This document shows, in pieces, positions 44,239-53,084 of a DNA stretch of 64,000 nt (its first letter is position 1; each line of letters begins with the position of its first letter). The stretch is from contig NZ_JADPJI010000008.1 of assembly GCF_023073355.1 (NCBI RefSeq), positions 186,001 through 250,000 on the forward strand, written 5' to 3'. The DNA comes from Bradyrhizobium sp. 199 (lineage in GTDB: Bacteria; Pseudomonadota; Alphaproteobacteria; Rhizobiales; Xanthobacteraceae). Both the position numbers and the translations under genes were made by a program. The notes beneath the pieces are model-generated. The model searched no databases. It was not told the origin of the DNA and worked only from the letters and a program-made list of their open reading frames with translations.

Positions 44239-44615
44239 GTCTGCTCTCCTTCCGAGGGCGGACGCTTCGTCCGTGGCGGCCGCGGCGCGCCGTCGAAGCC
44301 TTGCGAGATCCCCGAACCTGCCGCGATCTGGCTCAGCATCGACTTCATCTCGCCGATCTGGGCTTCGATGGACTGGAGCCGTTCAGCAAGGCCTGTGACC
44401 TGCTCCCGGCTAGGCAGATTCATGCTGACGAGGTATTTCTCCATGAGCTCGCCCAGCTGCTTCTGAGCACCTGCGGCAGCTCCGCCCGCACGGTTCATCG
44501 CCTGTGAAAACTCGGGCGAAGACATGGCCTGATTGGCGAAAGAGTTGAACCCCTTCTCCATCTCGCCGATCATCTTCTGCCACATGGCAACGGGGTCGTT
44601 GGTCTTGTCGGTCAT
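44235..44615 (-). CDS. phaE: Short PhaE-like subunit of class III PHA synthase
   Basis: A 126-residue helical protein. DPVAMWQKMIGEMEKGFNSF and LPSREQVTGLAERLQSIEAQ resemble the C-terminal conserved part of PhaE. Known PhaE proteins are usually around 300-400 residues, so this is a miniature form; the tail is Pro/Arg-rich and charged. GGAGG precedes the ATG at 44615. Stop and start overlap with phaC supports a stoichiometric partner role. Confidence 0.72.
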   Translation of the reverse strand: MTDKTNDPVAMWQKMIGEMEKGFNSFANQAMSSPEFSQAMNRAGGAAAGAQKQLGELMEKYLVSMNLPSREQVTGLAERLQSIEAQIGEMKSMLSQIAAGSGISQGFDGAPRPPRTKRPPSEGEQT

Positions 44616-44681
44616 CGGCGTCCTCCTGAAATCGAGAGCTGCGATGCCCTTCTTTACCGGCCATACCACACCGTTGCGCGG

Positions 44682-44697
44682 TGCCGGTCAACCGGCA
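44682..44697. promoter_or_regulatory. Palindrome in the phaEC upstream region
   Basis: TGCCGGT-CA-ACCGGCA is a perfect inverted repeat 67 bases before the phaE start and 82 bases before the divergent hydrolase start. A related half, ACCGGCCA, occurs at 44656-44663. Operator for one or both genes is possible. Confidence 0.4.
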
Positions 44698-44778
44698 GGT
44701 CGCACAGTGCGGCGCACACGGCTTCTTTACGGCGTGAAACCGTGCGATACACGATCATCAAAAGCCAAGGGAACGCCC

Positions 44779-45693
44779 GTGACCACCCATCAGCCGCCCC
44801 AGACCGTCCGCGCCAATGGCATCGACATTTGCTACCAGATCTTCGGCAACGACAATGCGGAACCGCTGCTGCTGATCATGGGTCTCGGGGCGCAGATGAT
44901 CCACTGGGACGATGCGTTCTGCGAGCAGCTTGCCGCGCGCGGCTTCCGCGTGATCCGCTTCGACAATCGCGACATCGGCAAGTCGAGCCATCTGGCGGGC
45001 GGCAAACGGTTGACGCCGCTCGAGCTGTTGAAGCTGCGCTTCCTCAGAATTCCCGTCGCCGCGACCTATAGACTGATCGACATGGCCAAGGACACAGTCG
45101 GGCTGATGGACGCGCTCGGCATCAAGTCGGCGCATCTGGTCGGGGCGTCCATGGGCGGCATGATCGCGCAGGAGGTGACGCTGTCGTTTCCCGAGCGCGT
45201 GCGCTCGCTGACCTCTATCATGTCGACGACGGGCAATCCGCGCATCCCGCCCCCGTCACGCGAGGCCGCCGCGATGCTGATGGCGCCGCCGCCGCGCAGC
45301 AAGGAGGAGTTCATGGTCCGTTACGGCCAGACCTGGAAGGTGCTGCGCGCCGGACATTTTCCCGAGGAGGAAGCGCTCGATCCTGGTCGCGCCGAACGCG
45401 TGTTCGCGCGCGGGCTCAATCCGGCAGGCGTCGGCCGGCAGCTCCGCGCCGTGCTCGCCTCCGGCAGCCGCAAGGAACGGCTGCATGCCGTCAAGGCGCC
45501 GACGCTGGTGATCCACGGCACCGTCGATCCCCTGGTCCGTCCCGAGGGCGGCAAGGACACGGCAGAGTCGATTCCGGGCGCCAAGCTCCTGATGATCGAA
45601 GGCATGGGCCACGCGCTGCCGATGCGATTCTGGCCGGAGATCATAGCCGCGATCGACAAGCACGCGCATGGCGCGGCGGCGCAGGCGGCGTAG
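44779..45693 (+). CDS. Alpha/beta fold hydrolase
   Basis: A 304-residue hydrolase. Oxyanion region LLLIMGLGAQMIHWDD, then FDNRDIGKSSHL, nucleophile elbow HLVGASMGGMIAQEV (Ser in GASMGG), acid in VIHGTVDPLVRPEGG and His in IEGMGHALP. These fit the esterase/haloperoxidase-like group. The start is the GTG at 44779, with AAGGGA upstream. Divergent from phaE, so it could serve polymer or ester turnover, but the substrate is unknown. Confidence 0.87.
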   Translation: MTTHQPPQTVRANGIDICYQIFGNDNAEPLLLIMGLGAQMIHWDDAFCEQLAARGFRVIRFDNRDIGKSSHLAGGKRLTPLELLKLRFLRIPVAATYRLIDMAKDTVGLMDALGIKSAHLVGASMGGMIAQEVTLSFPERVRSLTSIMSTTGNPRIPPPSREAAAMLMAPPPRSKEEFMVRYGQTWKVLRAGHFPEEEALDPGRAERVFARGLNPAGVGRQLRAVLASGSRKERLHAVKAPTLVIHGTVDPLVRPEGGKDTAESIPGAKLLMIEGMGHALPMRFWPEIIAAIDKHAHGAAAQAA

Positions 45694-45812
45694 ACCGCCG
45701 GTCTCCTTGCGGTGACTATGTGAGCAGCCGGTTACTCTCTTAACGAAGGCCGGCACGGAAGCTATACAGGCACTCACCAATCGCAAAGAGGCTGCGGCCT
45801 CTGGGAGCTCAC

Positions 45813-46277
45813 ATGCATTCCATGGTCCGGCCAGGCACAACGATCGTTGCTGCAATTCTCGTGCTCTCGCTCGCCAATGGTGCCGCGATAGCCGGTAGCG
45901 CGCAAGAGGAATCCAATCGCAAAACCGTGCTCGACTTCTACGAGAAGGGGCTCAACCAGAAGGATGCTGATGCGGCCCTCGCCCATGTCGGCGACCGCTA
46001 CGTCCAGCACAATCCGAACGCGGCCGATGGCGCGGAGGGTTTTCGAAAGTTCATCGGCTTCCTGCGCGAAAAGTTTCCGAACTCGCGCAGCGAGATCAAG
46101 CGCAGCTTGGTGGATGGCGACTTCGTCATCCTGCACGTTCACGCAGTTCGCGAGCCTGGCAGCCGCGGCAATGCGATTGTCGACATCTTCAAGCTGGAGA
46201 ACGGCAAGATCGTCGAGCATTGGGACGTCGTGCAGCCGATCGCAGAAAGCCCTGCGAACAACAACACGATGTTCTAG
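45813..46277 (+). CDS. Secreted NTF2-like (SnoaL-type) protein
   Basis: A 154-residue protein with an N-terminal signal peptide (hydrophobic run TTIVAAILVLSLANGAAIAG). The NTF2-like cone fold follows: VLDFYEKGLNQKDADAALAH, GDRYVQHNPNAADG, then DIFKLENGKIVEHWDVVQPI, the standard ending of SnoaL-type polyketide-cyclase-like proteins. Such exported members have no settled activity. GGGAG lies just upstream of the ATG. Confidence 0.85.
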   Translation: MHSMVRPGTTIVAAILVLSLANGAAIAGSAQEESNRKTVLDFYEKGLNQKDADAALAHVGDRYVQHNPNAADGAEGFRKFIGFLREKFPNSRSEIKRSLVDGDFVILHVHAVREPGSRGNAIVDIFKLENGKIVEHWDVVQPIAESPANNNTMF

Positions 46278-46285
46278 CTCGGAAG

Positions 46286-46331
46286 CGTAGCCCGGATGGA
46301 ACGCAGCGCATCCAGGCCGAAGGCTGCCTAG
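46286..46331. repeat. Dispersed short repeat, family H
   Basis: TAGCCCGGATGGAACGCAGC, then GCATCCAGGCCGAAGGCTGC. Located between two convergent genes. Confidence 0.5.
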
Positions 46332-47002
46332 CCTTTCCGTGCCATCCAGATCACGTGGCGTGCGCCACCGCCCCTTCCAGTGGCGCGGACGTTGACTTCA
46401 TTGACCTCGAAACCGGCGCGGCCAAGGCGTTCGGTGAATGCCGGATTGGGCCCAGACGACCAGACCGCGAGCACGCCGCCTGGCCGCAGCGCCGTCTTGG
46501 CCGCCGCTAGCCCGCTCGCATCGTAGAGCGCATCATTGCCCTTCCGGGTCAGCCCTTCCGGCCCGTTGTCGACGTCGAGGAGGATGGCGTCGAAAGCCGA
46601 CCGCTTTGCCCGGATGATTTCGCCGACATCGGTTTCCCGTATACTCACCCTGGCATCATCGAGACTGTCGCCAAAGACCTCCGCCATCGGGCCTCGCGCC
46701 CAGGCGACCACAGACGGGACGAGCTCGGAGACAACGATCTTCGCCTTGCTTCCGAGCACCTTCAGCGCCGCGCGCAGCGTAAAGCCCATGCCGAGGCCGC
46801 CGATCAGGACCACGGGCTTCGCGACCTTCTCGATCTGCTTCGCCGCGAGCGTTGCGAGCGCGGCTTCCGAGCCTGACAGGCGGTTGTTCATCAGCTCGTT
46901 GGTGCCGAGCTTGATGGAAAACTCCCTGCCACGTCGCATCAGGCGGAGCTCTTCGTCGGAGCCGGGGATTTTGGCGGTATCGATTTTTTCCCAAGGAATC
47001 AT
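46328..47002 (-). CDS. Spermidine-synthase-like SAM-fold methyltransferase
   Basis: A 224-residue Rossmann-fold protein. Motif I is VVLIGGLGMGFTLRAAL, a following acidic residue is seen in VSELVPSVVAWARG, and motif IV reads AILLDVDNGPEGLT. The fold is that of spermidine synthases and class I methyltransferases; polyamine-binding residues are not evident and the protein is shorter than SpeE. Role unknown. Isolated, convergent with the NTF2-like gene. Confidence 0.78.
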   Translation of the reverse strand: MIPWEKIDTAKIPGSDEELRLMRRGREFSIKLGTNELMNNRLSGSEAALATLAAKQIEKVAKPVVLIGGLGMGFTLRAALKVLGSKAKIVVSELVPSVVAWARGPMAEVFGDSLDDARVSIRETDVGEIIRAKRSAFDAILLDVDNGPEGLTRKGNDALYDASGLAAAKTALRPGGVLAVWSSGPNPAFTERLGRAGFEVNEVNVRATGRGGGARHVIWMARKG

Positions 47003-47027
47003 GGGGGACGTTTAGCACGATCGAAAA

Positions 47028-47140
47028 TCGTAAGGTGGGTTAGCCGAAGGTGTAATCCACCATTTCGTTCCGCATTCGCTGAAGCATGGTGGGTTACGCC
47101 GAGCGATCGCGCTGTGCGCAATCGCGAGGCTAACCCAAAC
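47028..47140. repeat. Dispersed palindromic repeat, family I
   Basis: Contains AAGGTGGGTTAGCCGAAGG, GTAATCCACCAT, ATGGTGGGTTACGCC and GAGGCTAACCCAAACCC, so two nested inverted pairs. It lies between the methyltransferase start and the CYP102 stop. Confidence 0.7.
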
Positions 47141-47154
47141 CCTACGATCTGCGC

Positions 47155-50100
47155 CTACCCACCCGCCCAAACATCGAGCACATAGCGGTTCTTCGTCCCC
47201 ATCTCATCGATCCACCGTGCACTGGCCGCCTCGTCGCTGCCGCTCTTGTCGCGGTGGATCGCGACCAATGCGGCCTTCACGTCGGGCTCCATCTTGCCAC
47301 CATCGCCGCAGACATAAATGATCGCGCCCTGCTCGATCAGCGGCCAGACCTTGTCCTTCTGCGCGGCGAGCACATGCTGCACATAGGTTTTCGGTCCGTC
47401 CGCACGCGAGAATGCCGTGAACAGCTCGGTGATGCCGCTTGCCGCCAGCGCCTTCAGCTCGTCCGCATAGAGAAAATCCTGATCGGGATGGCGGCAGCCG
47501 AAGAACAGCATGGACGGCCCGAGCGCCGCACCCTTGCCTTTGCGCGCGGCGCGTTCCTGGAGGAAGCCGCGGAACGGCGCGAGGCCCGTGCCGGGGCCGA
47601 TCATGATGATCGGCACCGAGGGATCGTCCGGGAGCCGGAAGCCCGCCTTGGTCTCGCGCACGATGGCGTAGATCGCATCGCCCGTGCGCCGGTTGGCGAG
47701 ATAATTCGAGCAGATGCCCTTGTAGGTGCCGCGCCCGGACGCGGCCGGCCCTTCGACCACGCCGACCGTGACGCTGCAACGTGCCGGGTCGACCGACGGC
47801 GAGGACGAGATCGAGTAATAGCGCGGCGCCAGCAGCGAGAGCATTTCCAGATAGACATGGAACGGCAGTTCGCAGGCCGGATATTCCAGCAGCAGGTCGA
47901 ACACGGATTTGCGCCTGGCCAGGATCTCGCTGCGATAACGCTCGAGTGGTTCGCCCTCCTCGCCAACGAAGGCCAGCAGTTTCGGCTTCGTGACGGGGCA
48001 GCGCGTGTGCTCGGCCATGATCTGGATCTGCTTCCGTGTCGCGACCTGCTGCAGCTCGACGAACTCACTGAGCAGGCGGCCGACCGACACGGCATCCCCG
48101 ACGGGCAACTGTGCGCGGCGGCCTTCTGCGACCTGGAGCCTGATCTGGTCGGCCGGCAGGAAACCGAAGCGGCGGGCCACCGAATCCACCAGCGTCGGAT
48201 CGTTGCGCGGAACGACGCTGAGGTGATCGCCGACGCGGTAGCTGACGTTGGACGGCAGCTGCACCTCGATATGACGCGTCGAGCGCTCCGATGGGTTTGA
48301 GCCGCTCTTGTTCTGAAGCTCGTCGTTTGCCAGCACCCTCATCGCCACCGCGCCGCCTTGGGCCACGATGGTGTTGACGGCGGTCACCGCCACCGGCTCG
48401 ATCGCGTAAAGCGGATCGTCCTCTGCGGTGCGGGTGAAATTCCAGTCGATGCCGAATTCCTTGGTCGCGACCTGAGCGGCGGCCGGGAACCATTTCTGGA
48501 ACTGGCCGTCGAGGTCGCTACGCGCATCGCCCTCGCCGCGCGGATAGATCGCGCGCGCACCGTGCGCCGACAATTGCTCGTCGATCAAGCGCGGCACCGA
48601 TTGATAGGTCGCAGCCCAATCACTATTGCCGCAGCCGAACATTGCGTAGCGCACATTGGCAAAAGCATCCTTCGGCAGATCGCCGCCGAGCCATTTGACG
48701 AACTGCGTTGCATTGTCCGGCGGTGCACCGTTATAGGAGGCGCAGATGATCAGTACCCCGCCCTCCTGTGGCAGCTTGCCGACATAATCGTCGAGCGAGC
48801 CGAGATGCACCGCAAAGCCGTTGATCTCGGCAAGATCGGCCATGCGTGTCGCGAGCTCCTCGGCGGTGCCGAGATTGGAGCCGTACAGCACCAGCATCGG
48901 CGTGTTATGGCCGAGCCGGGCCGTCGGCGCACGCGGCGCTTTCGGCGCTGAACTGGAAGCCGCGACAGGTCCGCCATAGGCGCCCCGCTCGCGATCGGCA
49001 CGCGGGCGCACCTTGATCTTGAAGCCTTCCGGCTTCATCGTCAGCGTTTCCTTCAGGTGCATCTGGTAGCGCTGGTGATCGATCAGCTTGAAGCGCTGCA
49101 GGATCATGCCGAGCGCGAGCGCTGCCTCATGCATGGCAAAGCCGCGGCCGATGCAGGCGCGCTGGCCGTTGCCGAACGGCTTCCAGGCGTTGATCGGCCG
49201 TTTGGCCTCCGCCTCTCGGCTGAAATTCTCGGGATCGAAGGCATCGGGATTCGGCCCCCAGACCGAGGGATCGCGATGCAGCGCGGTCACGAGGATGGTG
49301 GTGAAGGTGCCTTTCCTGAGCTTGTACTTGCCCCCGCCGATGGTCTCGTCGTTGAGCGGCGAGATGCCATAGGCCGGCGCCGGCGGCCACAGCCGCAGCG
49401 CCTCTTTGAGGATCTGCGTGATGTAGGTGAGCTGCGTCACCTGCTGATAGGTCGGCTTGGCATTGACGTCGGGGCCGAGGACGCGGTCGATCTCGTCATA
49501 GGCCTTCTTGAGAATCTCCGGGTGCTTGAGCAGCGCATAGATCGCGCAGGACAACAGGCCGCTGGTGGTCTCATGGCCTGCGATCAGGAACGTATTGATC
49601 TGGTAGCGGATATTGACGTCGTCGAGCTGCTCGCCGGTCGAACGATCGACGCCGGTCATCATCGCAGCGAGCATGTCCTTCTTGTCGTCGATCCCCTCCG
49701 CGTTCTTGCGCCGCTCGGCGATGATCTCGTCGACCATTTTGTTCATGAAGGCGACGTCTTCGCCCATGGTCTTGCGCCGCTTCTGCATCCAGAGCTGCTC
49801 GAACGGCAGACCGCGCGTCATCATGATGGTTTCGAGCGAGCGCACCAGCGACTCGACGAAAGGATGGTAGTCGCGTCGGTAGAACGAATTGAAACGGTAC
49901 TCGAAGCCGCACAGCCCGATCGTATCAAGCGTCAGCGCGGTCATGTCGTGGACGACGTCGATTTCGTCGTCGGCGTTGAGCCGCTCCCACTTCTGGACGA
50001 GCTGCTCGGCAATATCGACCATGCTGGGGTGATAGGACTGCATGGCGCGGTTGCCGAACGGCTGGAGCAGGATGTTGTGCGCCTTGCTCCAGTTTGGTTC

Positions 50101-50391
50101 CCTGGTATCGGCGGTGAACAGGCCATCACCGCCGACCGCGCGCACGCGCCGCAGCGCACCGCGCACCGTCTTGTCGAAGCGCTTCTCGTCGGAGAGCTCG
50201 TCGACGAGATCGTGGCCGGAAACGACGACGATCGGGGAGCCCATCATGTCGAGCCAGAAGATCGGGCCGAGCTCCTTGGAAAGCCGCGTCAAGTGTTGCA
50301 CGGGGGCGGCCGAGTCCAGCGATAGCATGTTGCCGACCACCGGCTTGGTGGGCGGATGCGGGATCGGATCCAGGCGGTTCTTGGTTGACAT
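47155..50391 (-). CDS. Self-sufficient cytochrome P450-reductase fusion, CYP102 (BM3-like)
   Basis: A 1078-residue fusion of fatty-acid hydroxylase P450 and CPR-type diflavin reductase. P450 domain: GDGLFTADTREPNW around residues 88-101, FLIAGHETTSG (I helix, ~268-278), LKEALRLWP, and heme loop FGNGQRACIGRGFAMHE with Cys413. FMN domain from ~497: LVLYGSNLGTAEELA. FAD/NADPH domain: RYYSISSSPS, IGPGTGLAPFRGFLQERAA, FFGCRHPDQDFLY and a C-terminal RYVLDVWAGG. BM3 residues Arg47 and Tyr51, which anchor the fatty-acid carboxylate, are Ser and Val here. The ATG at 50391 follows GGGGAAG. Confidence 0.96.
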   Translation of the reverse strand: MSTKNRLDPIPHPPTKPVVGNMLSLDSAAPVQHLTRLSKELGPIFWLDMMGSPIVVVSGHDLVDELSDEKRFDKTVRGALRRVRAVGGDGLFTADTREPNWSKAHNILLQPFGNRAMQSYHPSMVDIAEQLVQKWERLNADDEIDVVHDMTALTLDTIGLCGFEYRFNSFYRRDYHPFVESLVRSLETIMMTRGLPFEQLWMQKRRKTMGEDVAFMNKMVDEIIAERRKNAEGIDDKKDMLAAMMTGVDRSTGEQLDDVNIRYQINTFLIAGHETTSGLLSCAIYALLKHPEILKKAYDEIDRVLGPDVNAKPTYQQVTQLTYITQILKEALRLWPPAPAYGISPLNDETIGGGKYKLRKGTFTTILVTALHRDPSVWGPNPDAFDPENFSREAEAKRPINAWKPFGNGQRACIGRGFAMHEAALALGMILQRFKLIDHQRYQMHLKETLTMKPEGFKIKVRPRADRERGAYGGPVAASSSAPKAPRAPTARLGHNTPMLVLYGSNLGTAEELATRMADLAEINGFAVHLGSLDDYVGKLPQEGGVLIICASYNGAPPDNATQFVKWLGGDLPKDAFANVRYAMFGCGNSDWAATYQSVPRLIDEQLSAHGARAIYPRGEGDARSDLDGQFQKWFPAAAQVATKEFGIDWNFTRTAEDDPLYAIEPVAVTAVNTIVAQGGAVAMRVLANDELQNKSGSNPSERSTRHIEVQLPSNVSYRVGDHLSVVPRNDPTLVDSVARRFGFLPADQIRLQVAEGRRAQLPVGDAVSVGRLLSEFVELQQVATRKQIQIMAEHTRCPVTKPKLLAFVGEEGEPLERYRSEILARRKSVFDLLLEYPACELPFHVYLEMLSLLAPRYYSISSSPSVDPARCSVTVGVVEGPAASGRGTYKGICSNYLANRRTGDAIYAIVRETKAGFRLPDDPSVPIIMIGPGTGLAPFRGFLQERAARKGKGAALGPSMLFFGCRHPDQDFLYADELKALAASGITELFTAFSRADGPKTYVQHVLAAQKDKVWPLIEQGAIIYVCGDGGKMEPDVKAALVAIHRDKSGSDEAASARWIDEMGTKNRYVLDVWAGG

Positions 50392-50413
50392 TAAAATGCA
50401 CTTCCCCCTCTTG

Positions 50414-50456
50414 CCGTCATTCCGAGGTCGGCTCCTCGCGCCGTCCCGGAATGACG
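50414..50456. repeat. Dispersed intergenic repeat, family D (copy 4, short)
   Basis: GCCGTCATTCCGAGG pairs with CCCGGAATGACG. Located between the epoxide hydrolase stop and the CYP102 start on the same strand. Confidence 0.65.
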
Positions 50457-50482
50457 TCTCATTTACATCGACGACCGCGTCG

Positions 50483-51478
50483 CTAGCCAAACCGCCTTCT
50501 ACGCCATTCGATCAGCTTGGCGCTGACCTCTTCCGGCTTCTCCTGCTGCGTCCAATGGCCGCTATCCTTGACCAGATACTTCTCGAGATCGCCGATCAGT
50601 TTCTCCATGCCCTCCGCCGCCGAGGGCGGCAGCACCGCATCATTCTCGGCCATGATCATCAATGACGGCACATGGACGTGATGATCCAAGCCCTTCGACC
50701 GCTCCCAATTGCGCGTGAAGTTGCGATACCAGTTGATGCCGCCGGTAAAGCCGGTTTTGGTGAAGGTGTCGACGAACACCTTCTTCTCGTCCGCGGACAG
50801 GATCGGCGTGCGCGGATCGACCTTGGCATCATAGGCCGCGATCATCTGCGGGAAGGCCAAATTGGTTTTTGCCGAGGCGCCGACGCCTGCGATCGGCGGC
50901 GCCGCAGGCTTTGCCTCCGGTCGCGCCAGCGGCTTGCGCATGAAGGCGTCGAACGTCTGCTCGACGCGGCTGCCGAAGATCTGGTCGGGCCCACGCGCAG
51001 GATCCTGGAACTGGACGATATACATCTGGTCGCCGAAGCGCTGGCGGAACAGCGCAATGGGATCGACAGGCGTGCGGTCCCAATGCGGAGTGTTGACGCC
51101 GACTACGCCGGCCACGCGCTGGGGATGCCGCAGCGGCATCTGCCAGACGACGAAGCCGCCCCAGTCGTGACCGACGAAGATCGCCTTGTCGATTTTCAGA
51201 TGATCCAGCAGACCGACGAGATCGCCGGTCAAATGCTCCATGTCATAGTCCTCGACCGGCTCCGGCCGGTCGGTCGCGCCATAGCCGCGCTGATCGGGCG
51301 CGATCACGCGGATGCCGGCGTCGCTCAGTGCCTTGATCTGGTGACGCCAGGAGAAAGCGAGCTCGGGCCAGCCGTGGCACAGCACGATCGGCGGCTTGTC
51401 GTCGGCCGGGCCTGCCTCGTAATAGCCCATGCGGATTCCGTTCGTCGTCGCGAACTGGAGCGGCGGCATTTCAATCAT
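50483..51478 (-). CDS. Soluble epoxide hydrolase-like alpha/beta hydrolase
   Basis: A 331-residue hydrolase. VLCHGWPELAFSWRHQIKAL is the HGxP oxyanion motif of epoxide hydrolases, DQRGYGATDRP follows, and the nucleophile elbow VGHDWGGFVVWQ uses Asp, not Ser. The His lies in KDSGHWTQQEKPEEVS. These residues distinguish epoxide hydrolase (and dehalogenase) from esterases. The ATG at 51478 gives family length. Co-directional with the WS/DGAT gene (10 bp gap upstream) and with CYP102 downstream, it could open epoxides of unsaturated fatty acids. Confidence 0.9.
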   Translation of the reverse strand: MIEMPPLQFATTNGIRMGYYEAGPADDKPPIVLCHGWPELAFSWRHQIKALSDAGIRVIAPDQRGYGATDRPEPVEDYDMEHLTGDLVGLLDHLKIDKAIFVGHDWGGFVVWQMPLRHPQRVAGVVGVNTPHWDRTPVDPIALFRQRFGDQMYIVQFQDPARGPDQIFGSRVEQTFDAFMRKPLARPEAKPAAPPIAGVGASAKTNLAFPQMIAAYDAKVDPRTPILSADEKKVFVDTFTKTGFTGGINWYRNFTRNWERSKGLDHHVHVPSLMIMAENDAVLPPSAAEGMEKLIGDLEKYLVKDSGHWTQQEKPEEVSAKLIEWRRRRFG

Positions 51479-51488
51479 TGCAATATTC

Positions 51489-53039
51489 CTACTCAGCGGC
51501 GCCCTTGATCTCCGCCGCCGGCGGCGCGTAGGCCGCCTCCAACGCGGCAAACTCTCCCGGCAGCATGTCGCACATCACCTGCACATGCGGAATGATGTTG
51601 GCACCGACGATGAAGCCGAAATCGAGCTGGTCGCGGTAGCTCTGCACGGTGATATTGAGCGCCTGCCCGTGCGTCGAGATTGACACCGGGAAGATGTGCA
51701 GCAGTTCGGCGCCTGCCGCATAAAGCGTCTGCCGCGGCCCCGGCACATTGGACACGGTGACGTTGGCTGCCGGCGGCAGCACGTCCGAGAGGTTCGAGCG
51801 GCTGTAGAGCAGCGCGAGGATCTGCACCATGATCGGTGCGCCCAGCATCGAGATGTTGGAGACCTGCGGCATCAGTGCCCGCAGGGGATGCGACATCTCC
51901 TTGGACTTGGTCGATTGCGCGATGATGGCTTCCAGCCGTGCCTTGGGATCATCGATGTTGGTCGCGATCGAGCAGATCATACCGAACACCTGGTTGTTCG
52001 CCTCGGTGTTGCCCTCCTCCCGCAGCGAGATCGGCACGGCGGCGGTCAGGGATTTGGCCGGCAGTGTGCTATATTGCTGGAGGTAGCGTCGGACCACGCC
52101 GGATGCGAGCGCCAGCACGACGTCGTTGAGCTTGCCGCCGGCGAGCTTCGCCAGCGCCTTTGAGCGCGACAGCGAGATCGACACGCCGGCGAAGCTTCGT
52201 TCCGACGAGATGGTCTTGTTCAGCATGGTTGGCGGCGACACCATGCTGGCAAGGCTCTCGCGCGACTTCGGATCGGAGACCTTGCCGAGCACCTCGGAGA
52301 CGCTCTTGACCATAGTCGGAATATTGCCCGCGAAGCGCACCGCGCTCTCGATCTGGTACATCGCGTTGTCGAACAATATCGAGCCGATGTCGCTCTTGCC
52401 GGTGCGCGGCAATTGCAGGTTCTGTGCGGCCTTACCGGCGTCGAGCGGCTGGTTGAACAGCTGCTGGTAGGAATCGAGCAGGTTCGCCGCGATGTCGCGT
52501 GGCTCCTGTCCGGGCTTGGCTCCTGCCGCCGGCGGGTCGACCTTCCGGGGGATCGGGGAGATATCGTAGATCAGGTTGGTCAGCGCCGCACCGGCGCCGC
52601 CGTCGATGGCGGCATGGTGCATCTTGGAATAAAGGCCGACCTCGTTGTCCTTCATGCCCTCGAACACGTAGAACTCCCAAAGCGGGCGAGCCCGGTTCAA
52701 CAGCTTGGCGTGCATCCAGCCGACGATGCGCTCAAGCGTGGCCCGGTCGCGCGGCTGCGGCAGGCTGGCGCGGAAGATGTGGCGGTCGATGTCGAACTGA
52801 TCGTCCTCCACCCAGGAGGGATGATCGATGTCGAGCGGCGCCTTCTCCAGCCGCGCCTTCAGGATCGGCGCGATGTGCAGGCGCGAGACGATCATCGCCT
52901 TGAAGTCTTCGAAGAAGTCGCCCTTGTAGTCGTCGGGCAGGCGAAAGATCGCCATGCTCCCGACGTGCATCGGCATTTCCGGCGTTTCCAGATAGAGAAA
53001 CGACGCGTCCAGCGACGACAGCTTCTTGCCCTCAGCCAT
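51489..53039 (-). CDS. Wax ester synthase / diacylglycerol acyltransferase (WS/DGAT)
   Basis: A 516-residue bifunctional acyltransferase that esterifies acyl-CoA to fatty alcohol or diacylglycerol. The catalytic HHxxxDG motif is MHHAAIDGGAG with His141, His142 and Asp146. N-terminal LSSLDASFLYLETPEMPMHV and the C-terminal domain NVTVSNVPGPRQTLYAAGA and SYRDQLDFGFIVGANIIPH are family hallmarks. It makes storage lipid alongside the PHA genes 8 kb away. Neighbours are a lipase-like hydrolase upstream and the epoxide hydrolase downstream on the same strand. Confidence 0.94.
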   Translation of the reverse strand: MAEGKKLSSLDASFLYLETPEMPMHVGSMAIFRLPDDYKGDFFEDFKAMIVSRLHIAPILKARLEKAPLDIDHPSWVEDDQFDIDRHIFRASLPQPRDRATLERIVGWMHAKLLNRARPLWEFYVFEGMKDNEVGLYSKMHHAAIDGGAGAALTNLIYDISPIPRKVDPPAAGAKPGQEPRDIAANLLDSYQQLFNQPLDAGKAAQNLQLPRTGKSDIGSILFDNAMYQIESAVRFAGNIPTMVKSVSEVLGKVSDPKSRESLASMVSPPTMLNKTISSERSFAGVSISLSRSKALAKLAGGKLNDVVLALASGVVRRYLQQYSTLPAKSLTAAVPISLREEGNTEANNQVFGMICSIATNIDDPKARLEAIIAQSTKSKEMSHPLRALMPQVSNISMLGAPIMVQILALLYSRSNLSDVLPPAANVTVSNVPGPRQTLYAAGAELLHIFPVSISTHGQALNITVQSYRDQLDFGFIVGANIIPHVQVMCDMLPGEFAALEAAYAPPAAEIKGAAE

Positions 53040-53084
53040 AATTCCCTCCCGCGATTTGACGGGCGCCTTAGCCGGCGCTTCTCG

